Assembly (NCBI GenBank): GCA_045661345.1
Contig: JAZRFM010000015.1
Location: 62,001 to 126,000 of the forward strand
Reading direction: 5' to 3'
DNA length: 64,000 nt
DNA from: RUG12461 sp045661345
GTDB lineage: Bacteria; Bacillota; Clostridia; Lachnospirales; Lachnospiraceae
Shown here: one piece after another, positions 43,606 to 52,038 of the stretch
Layout: each line of letters opens with the position of its first letter
How positions within the stretch are numbered: the first letter of the stretch is position 1
Notes under the pieces: generated by a model
Database searches by the model: none
What the model saw: only the letters and a program-made list of their open reading frames with translations
Told to the model about the DNA's origin: nothing
Made by a program: the position numbers and the translations under genes

Positions 43606-45119
43606 GCTTCGTTTTCACCTCCGGCTATTGTACTCATGATCTTGCTCTGGGTCAGATCCTCTCCCGACAGCTCGCCCACGACCTTGCGGTCACGCATCAC
43701 GATCAGTCTTGAGCAGGTACGCAGCATCTCGTCTGTTTCCGAGGAAATAAAGGTCACGCAGACGCCTTCCGATGCAAGCTCCAACACCAGCTTCTGGATA
43801 TCCACCTTGGTTCCGACATCGATTCCTCTGGTCGGTTCATCCAGAATCAGGTATTCCGGATGTGTCAAAAGCCATCTCGCAAGAATAACTTTCTGCTGAT
43901 TTCCACCGGACAGGGATTTGATCGGCGTATCCGCGGAAGCGGTCTTTATACTGAGCTTCTTGATGTACTCATCTGCAAATTTATTCGCCTGTGCTTTGGA
44001 GAATGGTTTGAAGAACCCGGTCAGAACCTGAAGAGCCAGAATGATATTCTCCCGTACGGAAAGATCTCCGATGATACCATCCACCTTTCGGTCTTCCGGA
44101 AGATAAGCGATCCCGTTTTTCATGGCATCCAGGGGCTTGGCGATCTTGACGACCTTGCCGTTTTTCTTTACCGTCCCGTGCAGAACACGATCCGCACCGA
44201 AGATTGCACGTACAGATTCGCTCCGTCCGGATCCGAGAAGTCCAGTAAAGCCGTTGACCTCGCCCTTTTTGATATAGAAATCAAAAGGCTTGATGCCGGC
44301 GTCACTCTGCAGATTCTCTGCTTCCAGTACCTTCATATCCGCGTCGTCGCCCTGGTAGGTGTTCTGCTCGCTCTTAATATCCGAAAGATCATCCATCTCT
44401 TTTCCGAGCATCTTCGCTACAAGCTGCACGCGCGGCAGATCCTTGATCTCATACTCTCCGACCAGTGTTCCGTCCCGAAGAACCGTGATCTTATCACATA
44501 CTTCATAAACCTGATCCAGGAAGTGGGTCACGAAAATGATCCCTACCCCTCTGGCTTTCAGATCCCTCATCAGACCAAACAGCTTCTCCACTTCCTGTTC
44601 GTCCAGGGAAGAAGTCGGCTCGTCCAAAATCAGAACTTTACAATCCATGTCAACCGCTCTGGCAATCGCCACCATCTGCTGAACCGCGATGGAACAGCTT
44701 GCAAGCTGCTGCGATGCTTTTGCGGGAATATCCAAATTTTGAAGAATCTTATCGGCGTCCTGTATCATCCTTTTCCAATGCTGGATGGCACCTTTGGTGC
44801 GCCCGATATACATATTCTCTGCCACCGTCAGATTCGGGCAGAGCGTGATTTCCTGATAAACGGTGCTGATTCCGAATTGCTGGGCATCCTGCGGCGAATG
44901 AATCTGAACCTCTCCCTTTTCCTTTAAGGAAATCGTCCCGGCATCCTTTCCGTAAACCCCGGTCAGTACTTTGATCAGCGTCGATTTACCTGCTCCGTTT
45001 TCCCCCATCAATGCGTGGATTTCTCCTTCGCAAAGGGTAAAATCAACATTTCTAAGGGCCTTTACACCCGGAAAACTTTTTTCAATTCCCCGCATTTCCA
45101 GTATTGCATTTTCCTTCAC
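43602..45119 (-). CDS. Sugar ABC transporter ATPase, two nucleotide-binding domains
   Basis: The 505-residue protein has two fused ABC domains, as in RbsA/MglA/YtfR. The first has Walker A GENGAGKST (about 38) and LILDEPTSSLD; its signature is changed to SCSIAVQQM. The second has GLLGSGRSE in place of a normal Walker A and a normal signature LSGGNQQK with LILDEPTRGID. This asymmetry is usual for the family. It starts with GTG, preceded by GAGGG. It powers uptake through the two permeases. Confidence 0.93.
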   Translation of the reverse strand: MKENAILEMRGIEKSFPGVKALRNVDFTLCEGEIHALMGENGAGKSTLIKVLTGVYGKDAGTISLKEKGEVQIHSPQDAQQFGISTVYQEITLCPNLTVAENMYIGRTKGAIQHWKRMIQDADKILQNLDIPAKASQQLASCSIAVQQMVAIARAVDMDCKVLILDEPTSSLDEQEVEKLFGLMRDLKARGVGIIFVTHFLDQVYEVCDKITVLRDGTLVGEYEIKDLPRVQLVAKMLGKEMDDLSDIKSEQNTYQGDDADMKVLEAENLQSDAGIKPFDFYIKKGEVNGFTGLLGSGRSESVRAIFGADRVLHGTVKKNGKVVKIAKPLDAMKNGIAYLPEDRKVDGIIGDLSVRENIILALQVLTGFFKPFSKAQANKFADEYIKKLSIKTASADTPIKSLSGGNQQKVILARWLLTHPEYLILDEPTRGIDVGTKVDIQKLVLELASEGVCVTFISSETDEMLRTCSRLIVMRDRKVVGELSGEDLTQSKIMSTIAGGENEA

Positions 45120-45147
45120 AGGTTACCCTCACCCCTTTCCACTTTTT

Positions 45148-45195
45148 AAAAAGCGCGGCACAGCGTATTTCTATGCTTACGCCATACCGCGCTTT
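45148..45195 (-). terminator. Hairpin between the binding-protein and ATPase genes
   Basis: On the minus strand GCGCGG and GCGTA pair with TACGC and CCGCGC around a 4x4 internal loop, followed by UUUUU. A partial terminator here would leave more binding protein than membrane subunits. Confidence 0.65.
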
Positions 45196-45234
45196 ATCTT
45201 ACTGCTTTATGGACGTGCCTGACAACAGTACCTA

Positions 45235-46323
45235 TTAGATTCCGTAGGTGTCTACATCTTCCTGCGTAATCTCGTCAGCATCGAAGCCCTTCTCGTCCAT
45301 GACGATAACTTTCTCATCGATCGTGCCGCCGTTCTCGAGAGTCTTGATGATCTCGTCGATGTAGGAAGCCTGGAAAGGATTGCACTGCTGATCGAAGTTC
45401 CAGTCACCACTCAGAAGGTTCTCCAGAGCCCACTCGTTGCAGTCAAAGCCCATGACGATAACATCACCGTCTACACCATGGGTGATACCAGCTGCATCAA
45501 GAGCTGCAACAGCACCCTTTGCCATATCGTCGTTCTCTGCATAGATTACGTTGAACTTCTTGCCGGAATCAATCACGGACTGTACGATCTGCTGTGCCTT
45601 CTCAGCATTCCACTCAGCTGTCTGCTGCTCTACAAGGTTCCACTTGTCATCTGCTGCAACCTTGTCATCTACTGCCTTGGTACGACCCTGCTGTGCTGCG
45701 GATCCCATCACACCCTGGATGTGGATGATGTCGTACTCGTCAAGATCCTGATCTGCCAGCCAGTCAACTGCATTCTCGCCTTCCTTTTCCATATCGGAAA
45801 CGATGGAAGCTACATAAAGGCTCGGATCTGCATCGATGGTACGGTCAAACAGGATAACGCTGATGCCTGCATCGTTTGCATCCTGAAGGACAGAGTCCCA
45901 ACCAGCCGTATCAGCTGCGGAAAGAAGCAGGTAATCCACTTCGTCCTGGATGAACTTCTGTGCTGCTGCGATCTGCTCATCATTCTTCAGGCTGTATGCG
46001 AAGGAAGCGTCATAGCCGTTCTCCTCGTTGAACATAGCCTTCAGATCTGCGTCGTTTGCGGTACGATAACCGGACTCGTTCGGGTCGTTGTTGATGATAC
46101 CAACTTTGATCAGTTCGCCGGCTGCTGCATCTGCTACTGCTTCTTCTACAGCTTCCTCAGCTACCGCTTCCTCAACAGCTTCCTCTACAACTGCTTCTGC
46201 AACTGCTGCGTCAACAGCTTCCGAAACAGCTGCCTGCTCAGCCGTCTGAGTCTGACCGCAGCCTGCAAGCATGCCTGCTGCAACGGCGCCCGTGAGCAAA
46301 ACACTTAAAACTTTCTTTTTCAT
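45235..46323 (-). CDS. YtfQ-like sugar-binding lipoprotein
   Basis: The 362-residue protein has a lipoprotein signal peptide with lipobox LAGC (Cys22), an Ala/Val/Glu-rich linker (about 27-66) and a type I periplasmic binding fold (KVGIINNDPNESGYRT, then LLSAADTAGWDSVL and ILFDRTIDADPSL). It delivers a sugar to the importer encoded downstream. GGAGGG precedes the ATG. It resembles the second binding protein of this locus, which sits with the kinase and regulator genes. Confidence 0.92.
   Translation of the reverse strand: MKKKVLSVLLTGAVAAGMLAGCGQTQTAEQAAVSEAVDAAVAEAVVEEAVEEAVAEEAVEEAVADAAAGELIKVGIINNDPNESGYRTANDADLKAMFNEENGYDASFAYSLKNDEQIAAAQKFIQDEVDYLLLSAADTAGWDSVLQDANDAGISVILFDRTIDADPSLYVASIVSDMEKEGENAVDWLADQDLDEYDIIHIQGVMGSAAQQGRTKAVDDKVAADDKWNLVEQQTAEWNAEKAQQIVQSVIDSGKKFNVIYAENDDMAKGAVAALDAAGITHGVDGDVIVMGFDCNEWALENLLSGDWNFDQQCNPFQASYIDEIIKTLENGGTIDEKVIVMDEKGFDADEITQEDVDTYGI
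46126..46245 (-). repeat. Low-complexity EEAVEEAVA-type linker repeat
   Basis: Repeated GCT/GTT/GAA codons encode an Ala-Val-Glu linker (units like EEAVEEAVA) between the lipid anchor and the binding domain. Such repeats can change length by slippage. Confidence 0.6.
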
Positions 46324-46385
46324 CTTTTACCCTCCTTTGTTCTGGGACGAAAATCGCCCCGGTTGGTTTTACATGGACGATTATA

Positions 46386-46411
46386 AAAAAAAAACATCGA
46401 AAAAGCGATGC
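46386..46411 (-). terminator. Terminator after the YesM-like kinase gene
   Basis: A short CATCG/CGATG stem with ten U following on the minus strand, in the 156-bp gap between the kinase stop and the sugar-binding protein start. A TATAAT follows directly (46386-46381) but lacks a good -35 box. Confidence 0.6.
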
Positions 46412-46479
46412 ACAAATTTCATAAAAATGTTCTATTTTTTATTAGAATATGAATAAATTATGAACAAAAGTTGAATATT

Positions 46480-47931
46480 TTATTCTTCCATATTTTTTTT
46501 CGGAATAAAAATTTCAACTTTTGTTCCGCTTCCGTATACGCTTTCCACGGTCAGACCGAATCCTTCTCCGTAATTCAACCGCAGACGTTCCGCTACATTG
46601 GACATGCCAAAACCCGTATTGTCCGGAGAAGGCTTCTGCCGGCCATCGATGATACGCAGCAGCTCCACCAGCTCCTCTTCCTTCATACCGATGCCGTCAT
46701 CCGCAACCACAATAACCAGACGATCCCCCCGTTCCTCGGCGGTGATCCTGATCATCCCCATCCCGCGCTTATTCTTGATCCCGTGATACAGGGCGTTTTC
46801 CACGATGGGCTGCAGGGTCATTTTGATAATACTGCATGAATAATACTGGTCGGGAATCTTGATTTCATAGCTCAGAATGTCCCGATAGCGAAACTGCTGG
46901 ATCTGCAGGTAGGCTTCGATATGGCTCAGCTCCTCCTTCAGCGGAATAAAATCCCTGCCGCCGGAAAGGGTCGTCCTGAAAAAGGTTGACAGAGACGTCA
47001 CCAGGGAAGCCACATCCTCCTTGCGGTCATCCTCGGAAAGCCACACAATATTATCCAATGTGTTGTACAGGAAATGCGGGTTGATCTGCGCCTGCAGCAG
47101 CTTCAGCTCCAGTTTTCTGGAATTGATCTGCTCCATACGATTGTGCTCTACCAGTTCACCGATTCGCTCTGTCATACTGTTAAAGCTCGACGCCAGCGCC
47201 GATATTTCATCGCCCTGCCGCACATCCGCTCGAACATCAAACCGTCCGCGGGCAACCTCCTCCGTCACATGCACCAGCACATCAATGGGCTTGGTGATAC
47301 TGCGCATGATGATGGTCGCCAGAATCAGGGTGACCACCGCCGTGGTGATCACTGTCAGAATGGCCGCATTCATGAGGACATTCCGTTGTTCCTCCATCTC
47401 ACGACGCATGACCTCCATACTGACGGATTCGTAATAGATATACTCCGAGATCCGCTCCTGTACCAGCTCCGTAATAATCCTGATGTCCGTATCGAGGCGG
47501 GTCATGTTTTCATCGTAATGGCCGCTGACCTTTACCGTATCATTGATCTCATCCGCCCTTTTCTGCAGGGTTTCCAGAAGATTGACAATACTGACCAGAC
47601 GCTCCTTTGCTTCCGGAGAGGTGGTTCCCTGATCCAGCTCTTCAAAGCAGCTTGTCGCCTCCTCAATCATGGAGTCCGGATTGGGCATGCCGATCTCTTC
47701 TTCCACCTCGTCCTTGGACAGAGAACGCGCCACCATCTGATACATGACGGCATCCATGTTTTCTTTAAACACCGTATTGTATTGGTTGGCTCGCGTGATA
47801 TTCCGAACGATCTCATCGTACGAGGCGGCCACCCGGTTCAGCTGATAAACCAGAAACCCCGTCACAATGATAAAAGGCACGATCAGCACCATGCTCATGA
47901 CAAAAAGCTTGGCTTTCAGCGATAGTTTCAT
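46480..47931 (-). CDS. YesM/LytS-type sensor histidine kinase
   Basis: The 483-residue kinase has two membrane helices (about 8-30 and 188-210) flanking an extracytoplasmic helical region, a HAMP domain (about 210-262), the His_kinase motif QINPHFLYNTLD (His about 295), and HATPase boxes (NALYHG, DDGIGM). It should phosphorylate the YesN-type regulator encoded directly upstream; the genes overlap by four bases. Neighbouring sugar-binding lipoprotein genes suggest that it senses sugar through a binding protein. Confidence 0.92.
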   Translation of the reverse strand: MKLSLKAKLFVMSMVLIVPFIIVTGFLVYQLNRVAASYDEIVRNITRANQYNTVFKENMDAVMYQMVARSLSKDEVEEEIGMPNPDSMIEEATSCFEELDQGTTSPEAKERLVSIVNLLETLQKRADEINDTVKVSGHYDENMTRLDTDIRIITELVQERISEYIYYESVSMEVMRREMEEQRNVLMNAAILTVITTAVVTLILATIIMRSITKPIDVLVHVTEEVARGRFDVRADVRQGDEISALASSFNSMTERIGELVEHNRMEQINSRKLELKLLQAQINPHFLYNTLDNIVWLSEDDRKEDVASLVTSLSTFFRTTLSGGRDFIPLKEELSHIEAYLQIQQFRYRDILSYEIKIPDQYYSCSIIKMTLQPIVENALYHGIKNKRGMGMIRITAEERGDRLVIVVADDGIGMKEEELVELLRIIDGRQKPSPDNTGFGMSNVAERLRLNYGEGFGLTVESVYGSGTKVEIFIPKKNMEE

Positions 47932-49037
47932 GTACGGTTCCCCCGCGCACGGTATTCTCTGGTCGTCATTCCCTGGGTCTTTTTAAAGGTGGAGCTGAAA
48001 TAATGCGGATCCTTGTACCCCACCTGATAGGCGATTTCAGAACTCCGCATGTCTGTCGTCATCAAAAGCTCTTTGGCTTTTTCCATACGCTTTCCGATCA
48101 GGTATTCAATAAAGGTCACGCCCATCTCCTGTGAAAAGATCGATGAAAAATGATTGGGACTGATATTCGCCACTGTAGAGACGGTATTCAGGGAAATGTC
48201 TTCATCCGCAAAATGCTCATCGATGTAAGCCACTGCCTCCCGAAGCAGCTTTCCATACTTGCTGGCGGCACCGCTGTCCCTGATCTGAATCGCAATACGC
48301 AGGTTATGCTCGATATACTGCTTTGCTTCCATCCAGGAGGTCATCCTGCGTACAACACTGTTGATATCACCGGTTTCCTTCTCCAGCTCCGTGATCTCCA
48401 CACCCATTTCCTTCAGAAAACGGGCCATGGAAAAATACACATCCATCATGATATAGCTCAAAAACAGCATGGATTGGACATTTTTTTCTCCGATAGAACG
48501 GAAAAACCGGTCACAAAAGACAGGCACCTCGCTTTCTGTTCCGGTCCGCAGGAAGGTCTCAATCATCTTGTGTGACGTTTCATCAATCACCGTTGTATCC
48601 AGGCTGAGAGCCTCTTCCTCCTGCACGGCAGTTTCTGCCGGTTCTTCCTCCGGTTTACGTTCCTCCTCGATTTTTGCGGCAACGGATTTGATGCTCTTCA
48701 GCAAAGCAGCCGGTGAGATCGGCTTCAGCAGATACTCCGTCACCCCAAGTCGAACCGCCTCCTGCGCATAGCTGAATTCATCATAACCGGAAAGAATGAT
48801 GATCCTGGTGTCCGGCAGCTCCTTCCGGATCCTTTCCGACAGCTGCAGCCCGTCCATAAACGGCATCTTGATATCCGTCAGCAGAATATCCGGCCTGATT
48901 TCCAGAATCATGGGCAGTGCCAGCTCTCCGTCACTTGCCTCTCCGGCAAACTCGATCCCTTCTTTTTCCCAGTCAATATGCTTTTTGATGCCATCACGCA
49001 TGACAATCTCGTCTTCCACCAAAAAAAGCTTTATCAT
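47928..49037 (-). CDS. YesN-type response regulator (receiver + AraC HTH)
   Basis: The 369-residue protein has a receiver domain (1-125; EDE pocket, phospho-Asp in LLTDIKMPF, Lys in LLKPISP), a middle region of unknown fold, and a C-terminal AraC/XylS DNA-binding domain (about 270-365; ISPNHFSSIFSQEMG and YKDPHYFSSTFKK). It most likely activates the sugar ABC operon immediately downstream. GGAGGAGCGGG lies upstream, and its start is two bases past the stop of the second binding-protein gene. Confidence 0.92.
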   Translation of the reverse strand: MIKLFLVEDEIVMRDGIKKHIDWEKEGIEFAGEASDGELALPMILEIRPDILLTDIKMPFMDGLQLSERIRKELPDTRIIILSGYDEFSYAQEAVRLGVTEYLLKPISPAALLKSIKSVAAKIEEERKPEEEPAETAVQEEEALSLDTTVIDETSHKMIETFLRTGTESEVPVFCDRFFRSIGEKNVQSMLFLSYIMMDVYFSMARFLKEMGVEITELEKETGDINSVVRRMTSWMEAKQYIEHNLRIAIQIRDSGAASKYGKLLREAVAYIDEHFADEDISLNTVSTVANISPNHFSSIFSQEMGVTFIEYLIGKRMEKAKELLMTTDMRSSEIAYQVGYKDPHYFSSTFKKTQGMTTREYRARGNRT

Positions 49038-49039
49038 AC

Positions 49040-50098
49040 TCAGTATTCCCGCTCCTCCAAGATTTCCTTCGTCAGCCGTGTCACCAGATAAGAATTATCC
49101 ACTACCCAGATCGCACGGATCCCGCTGTAAGTCGAAAACTGTCCTTCCTCTATATAGGTCATATGCTCCGGCTCTTCCCCCTGTTCCATCTGATCGATCA
49201 TCTGCACCAGACGCTTCCCATACAACGGACTGCATTCGGTGTTTACGGCGATCTTTCCCTCCAGTGTCTTCTGCAGACCGTCATGGGTCGCATCAAAGGA
49301 AAGCACCAGAATATCGCCGGCTTTGATGTTCATGCCAACCCGGCCGCCGGCTTCCTGGATCGCGTCTATGGCTCCGTAGGCTTCATTGTCATTTTCGCAA
49401 TAAACGACTCTGATCTCCCCCGGGTATTTCCGGAGAAATTCCTCCATCACTTCCTTGCCCTTCGCCTCTGTATAATCCCCGGTCTGTTCCTCCAGAAGCG
49501 TCCAGTTCTCATGCGCATTGACAGCTTCCTCCAGGGCTCTCGACCGACCGATCTGGGCTGTCGCACCGATGGTCCCCTGAATCCCCACAAGCTGTATGCT
49601 GTCCTCATAGCCTTCCTTCTGCAGATAGGCCTCGAGCCACTTCATCGCCCGTTGCCCCTCCAGATAAAAATCCGAACCGATCCACGCGGTATAGAGGCTT
49701 TCATCCTCTACCGATACGGCTCTGTCGATGACGATGACGGGGATCCCGGCTTCTTTCGCTTCCAGCAGAGCCGAATCCCATCCTGTCTCAACACAGGGAT
49801 CCAGAATGATGTAATCCACATCCTGATCGATAAATTCCCTGATTGCCTTAATCTGATTCTCCTGTTTCTGCTGACCGTCATTAAAAAGCAGCGTGTAGGG
49901 ACTCTCTTCAAAGGCCTGCTGGATGGATGCGGTGCTTGCCATGCGCCAGTCCGATTCCGAACCGACCTGGGAAAACCCTACGGTTACACGTTCTGTTTTC
50001 GGCGGTGACGATTCCTGTGCTGGTTTTGGGGGGACGCCGCAGGAAGACAATACTGCTGCCGAAAGCAGCGCAACCCCAGCAAAATGTAGATTCTTCAT
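49040..50098 (-). CDS. Second YtfQ-like sugar-binding lipoprotein, probable sensor partner
   Basis: The 352-residue protein has a signal peptide with lipobox LSSC (Cys about 20) and a type I binding fold close to that of the transport binding protein (VDYIILDPCVETGWDS, VIVIDRAVSVEDESL). Because it is the first gene of a unit with the regulator and kinase genes, I infer that it presents sugar to the kinase rather than to the importer. ATG 50098 has no ribosome-binding site; TACAAT lies 7 nt upstream, so the message looks leaderless. A TTG at 50134 is the alternative start but falls in the -35 box. Confidence 0.85.
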   Translation of the reverse strand: MKNLHFAGVALLSAAVLSSCGVPPKPAQESSPPKTERVTVGFSQVGSESDWRMASTASIQQAFEESPYTLLFNDGQQKQENQIKAIREFIDQDVDYIILDPCVETGWDSALLEAKEAGIPVIVIDRAVSVEDESLYTAWIGSDFYLEGQRAMKWLEAYLQKEGYEDSIQLVGIQGTIGATAQIGRSRALEEAVNAHENWTLLEEQTGDYTEAKGKEVMEEFLRKYPGEIRVVYCENDNEAYGAIDAIQEAGGRVGMNIKAGDILVLSFDATHDGLQKTLEGKIAVNTECSPLYGKRLVQMIDQMEQGEEPEHMTYIEEGQFSTYSGIRAIWVVDNSYLVTRLTKEILEEREY

Positions 50099-50105
50099 AG
50101 TGTTT

Positions 50106-50134
50106 ATTGTAAGATATCTCCTGGGAAAGTGCAA
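50106..50134 (-). promoter_or_regulatory. Promoter in the 3' exon flank of the intron
   Basis: TTGCAC (50134-50129), 17-nt spacer and TACAAT (50111-50106), seven bases before ATG 50098. The -35 begins at the first base after the predicted intron end. Confidence 0.55.
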
Positions 50135-50160
50135 ATCGAGTAGGGGGATTTAATCCCCCT

Positions 50161-50199
50161 CTCACACCACCGTACGTGCCGTTCGGCATACGGCGGTTC
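50161..50199 (-). ncRNA. Group II intron domain V
   Basis: The hairpin GAACCGCCGTATGCC / GGCACGTACGGTGGTG lies right at the RT stop. Domain V is the catalytic core of group II ribozymes; the following GTGAGAGG and domain VI hairpin fit. Confidence 0.8.
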
Positions 50200-51481
50200 A
50201 ACATAACTTCAAAGCGTGACGCTCATTGTAATAGTCAAGACAGCTTACAAGCCCCGCCTTTGCCAACACTTCCTTAGAGATTGCTCGGACTACACACGTT
50301 TTGGTGGCAACCCAATAGTAGCGGTCTCCACAGTACGATGTTAGCCTCGCAAGGTCTTTACCAATCCCAAGTTTTTGCAATCCCCTTTGTCTCTTCTTCG
50401 GTACTTTCCACTGTTTCCAGATAATGACCCTGAGTCTTGTCCGTAAATGTGCGTCAATCTCTGCCATTGCTGTTTTCATAGAGCCAAGGGCATAGTAGTT
50501 TATCCACCCTCGTGTCACCTGATTGATTTTCGCAATCTTACTTGTGACTGTTCCAGGCATTTTTCTACAGGTCAGTTCTTTCAGTTTGCTCTTGAATTTC
50601 TTAACAGAGTCCTGATGCGGTCTGCATTTCCACTCATTTGCTTTGCTGTCCTTGTAGAAGCCAAAGCCAAGGTATTTCAGCTTCTGCGGTCTCGTGATAT
50701 GGGTCTTGGTCATGTTGACCTTTAACCCAAGTTTTCTCTGAATCCAATCCGACACTGTTCGCATGACTCTTTTTGCACTCGCTTCGCTTCTGACTGCAAT
50801 GACACAGTCATCAGCATACCTCGTGAATCGAAGTTCCCTTGCTTCAAGTTCCTTGTCCAGTTCATTCAGCATGATGTTTGACAGGAGCGGTGACAGATTC
50901 CCTCCTTGTGGGGTGCCGAGTTTGGTTTCTTCATAACCTTGCGGTGTCATGACTCCTGCTTTCAGGTACTTGCGGATAAGAGATTCTGTATCGCCGTCGT
51001 TGATAATGTCGTGAACAAGGCTCATGAGCCTGTCCTGCGGTACATTGTCGAAAAACTTCTCCAAGTCGATATCCACTATCCATTCGTAACCTTCATTCAG
51101 ATAGACAAGTAGCTGTCTGATAGCCATTTCACAGCTTCTGTTCGGTCTGAAGCCATAACTCCATTCCGAGAACAGCGGCTCACACATCGGGCTTATCACC
51201 TGTACTATGCCTTGCTGGATTACTCTGTCCATAACGGTTGGGATTCCGAGTTTCCTCACTCCTCCGTTTGGCTTGGGTATTTCTACCCTCCTGACTGGCT
51301 GGGGTTTGTACTCCCTGTGCCTGATTTGCTCCCTGATACTATTCCAATGCTCTTTGATATAGTCTCCGAGTTCTTCAACCGTCACATCGTCTACTCCGCC
51401 TGCTCCTTTATTAGCACAGACTCTCTTATAGGCGGCGTTCATGTTGTCTCTGGACAGTATCTTTTCCAACAGTTCCGACAT
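50198..51481 (-). CDS. ltrA: Group IIC intron reverse transcriptase/maturase
   Basis: The 427-residue protein has RT motifs (VDIDLEKFFDNV with the first Asp, GTPQGGNLSPLLSNIML, catalytic YADD, LGLKVNMTKT), the maturase thumb (X) domain and a short basic DNA-binding end, with no HNH endonuclease. Length and sequence match the E. rectale-type IIC protein (MarathonRT). It helps intron splicing and reverse splicing into DNA. No frame break is seen, so the element may be active. Confidence 0.95.
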   Translation of the reverse strand: MSELLEKILSRDNMNAAYKRVCANKGAGGVDDVTVEELGDYIKEHWNSIREQIRHREYKPQPVRRVEIPKPNGGVRKLGIPTVMDRVIQQGIVQVISPMCEPLFSEWSYGFRPNRSCEMAIRQLLVYLNEGYEWIVDIDLEKFFDNVPQDRLMSLVHDIINDGDTESLIRKYLKAGVMTPQGYEETKLGTPQGGNLSPLLSNIMLNELDKELEARELRFTRYADDCVIAVRSEASAKRVMRTVSDWIQRKLGLKVNMTKTHITRPQKLKYLGFGFYKDSKANEWKCRPHQDSVKKFKSKLKELTCRKMPGTVTSKIAKINQVTRGWINYYALGSMKTAMAEIDAHLRTRLRVIIWKQWKVPKKRQRGLQKLGIGKDLARLTSYCGDRYYWVATKTCVVRAISKEVLAKAGLVSCLDYYNERHALKLC

Positions 51482-51984
51482 TGCCTTGTGTGCTTTCTCC
51501 TTTCCGTTCCCATGGATTCGCCCTAAGTTGTGCAGTATCTGCTCATTTACGTTTCGCCATTCCTGCTGTCAGGTATTCCATGGAGCATACATTTGATTAC
51601 ACGGTTACATTGTTCAGCCCTTTGACAGAGCCCATTTCAGAGCCATGCCTACTACGGCTTCTGCTGACTTCTCACAGTTCGTTGTTACTACGGCTAATGG
51701 AACCGTCTGTGAGACCTCGCGGGATAAGCCTGCCAGTCTTTCCTCGTCTACCTGCCTGATTTACGCACATGGGTTACGGTTGCCTTTTGGACTTCGCTGC
51801 CTTATGCCAGCTTATCCACCAAGTACGCCTTATATCAGGTTTCTGTTCGTCAGGCTACGATTTCGCTATCCCTTCTTCTCGCCCACACCTCGCAGTGTAA
51901 ACCTTGGGAGTTGCTATGAGATTCGTCGGCAACTACGCCCCTTGTGGACTTTCACCACAGACTGACGGCATGCCCGTCATACGT

Positions 51985-52013
51985 AAAAAAGACCTCCCGG
52001 TTGTCGGGAGATC
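51985..52013 (-). terminator. Terminator of the wall hydrolase gene, intron target
   Basis: A 9-bp stem with one mismatch (51991-51999 with 52005-52013, CTCCCG/CGGGAG core) is followed by six U on the minus strand. The group IIC intron starts two bases after the U-run. Confidence 0.9.
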
Positions 52014-52038
52014 TTTTTCCTCTTTCGTATGGATCGGT

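Larger units (their letters stand above)
50135..51982 (-). mobile_element. Group IIC intron with encoded reverse transcriptase
   Basis: The intron is about 1.85 kb on the minus strand. The 5' end reads GTATGACGGGCATGCC (51982 downward), followed by about 500 nt of domains I-III (51482-51981), the RT gene in domain IV, domain V (50161-50199) and domain VI with a GGGGGATTAAATCCCCC hairpin (about 50140-50160), ending CTACTCGAT. It was inserted two bases after the U-run of an intrinsic terminator, the target choice known for group IIC introns. The ends are inferred from motifs and could be off by a few bases. Confidence 0.85.

Noticed and set aside
46381..46409. Promoter directly before the sugar-binding protein gene
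   Set aside because: TATAAT is perfect but overlaps the U-run of a terminator, and no -35-like hexamer lies at 16-18 nt; a regulator-dependent promoter is possible but not shown.
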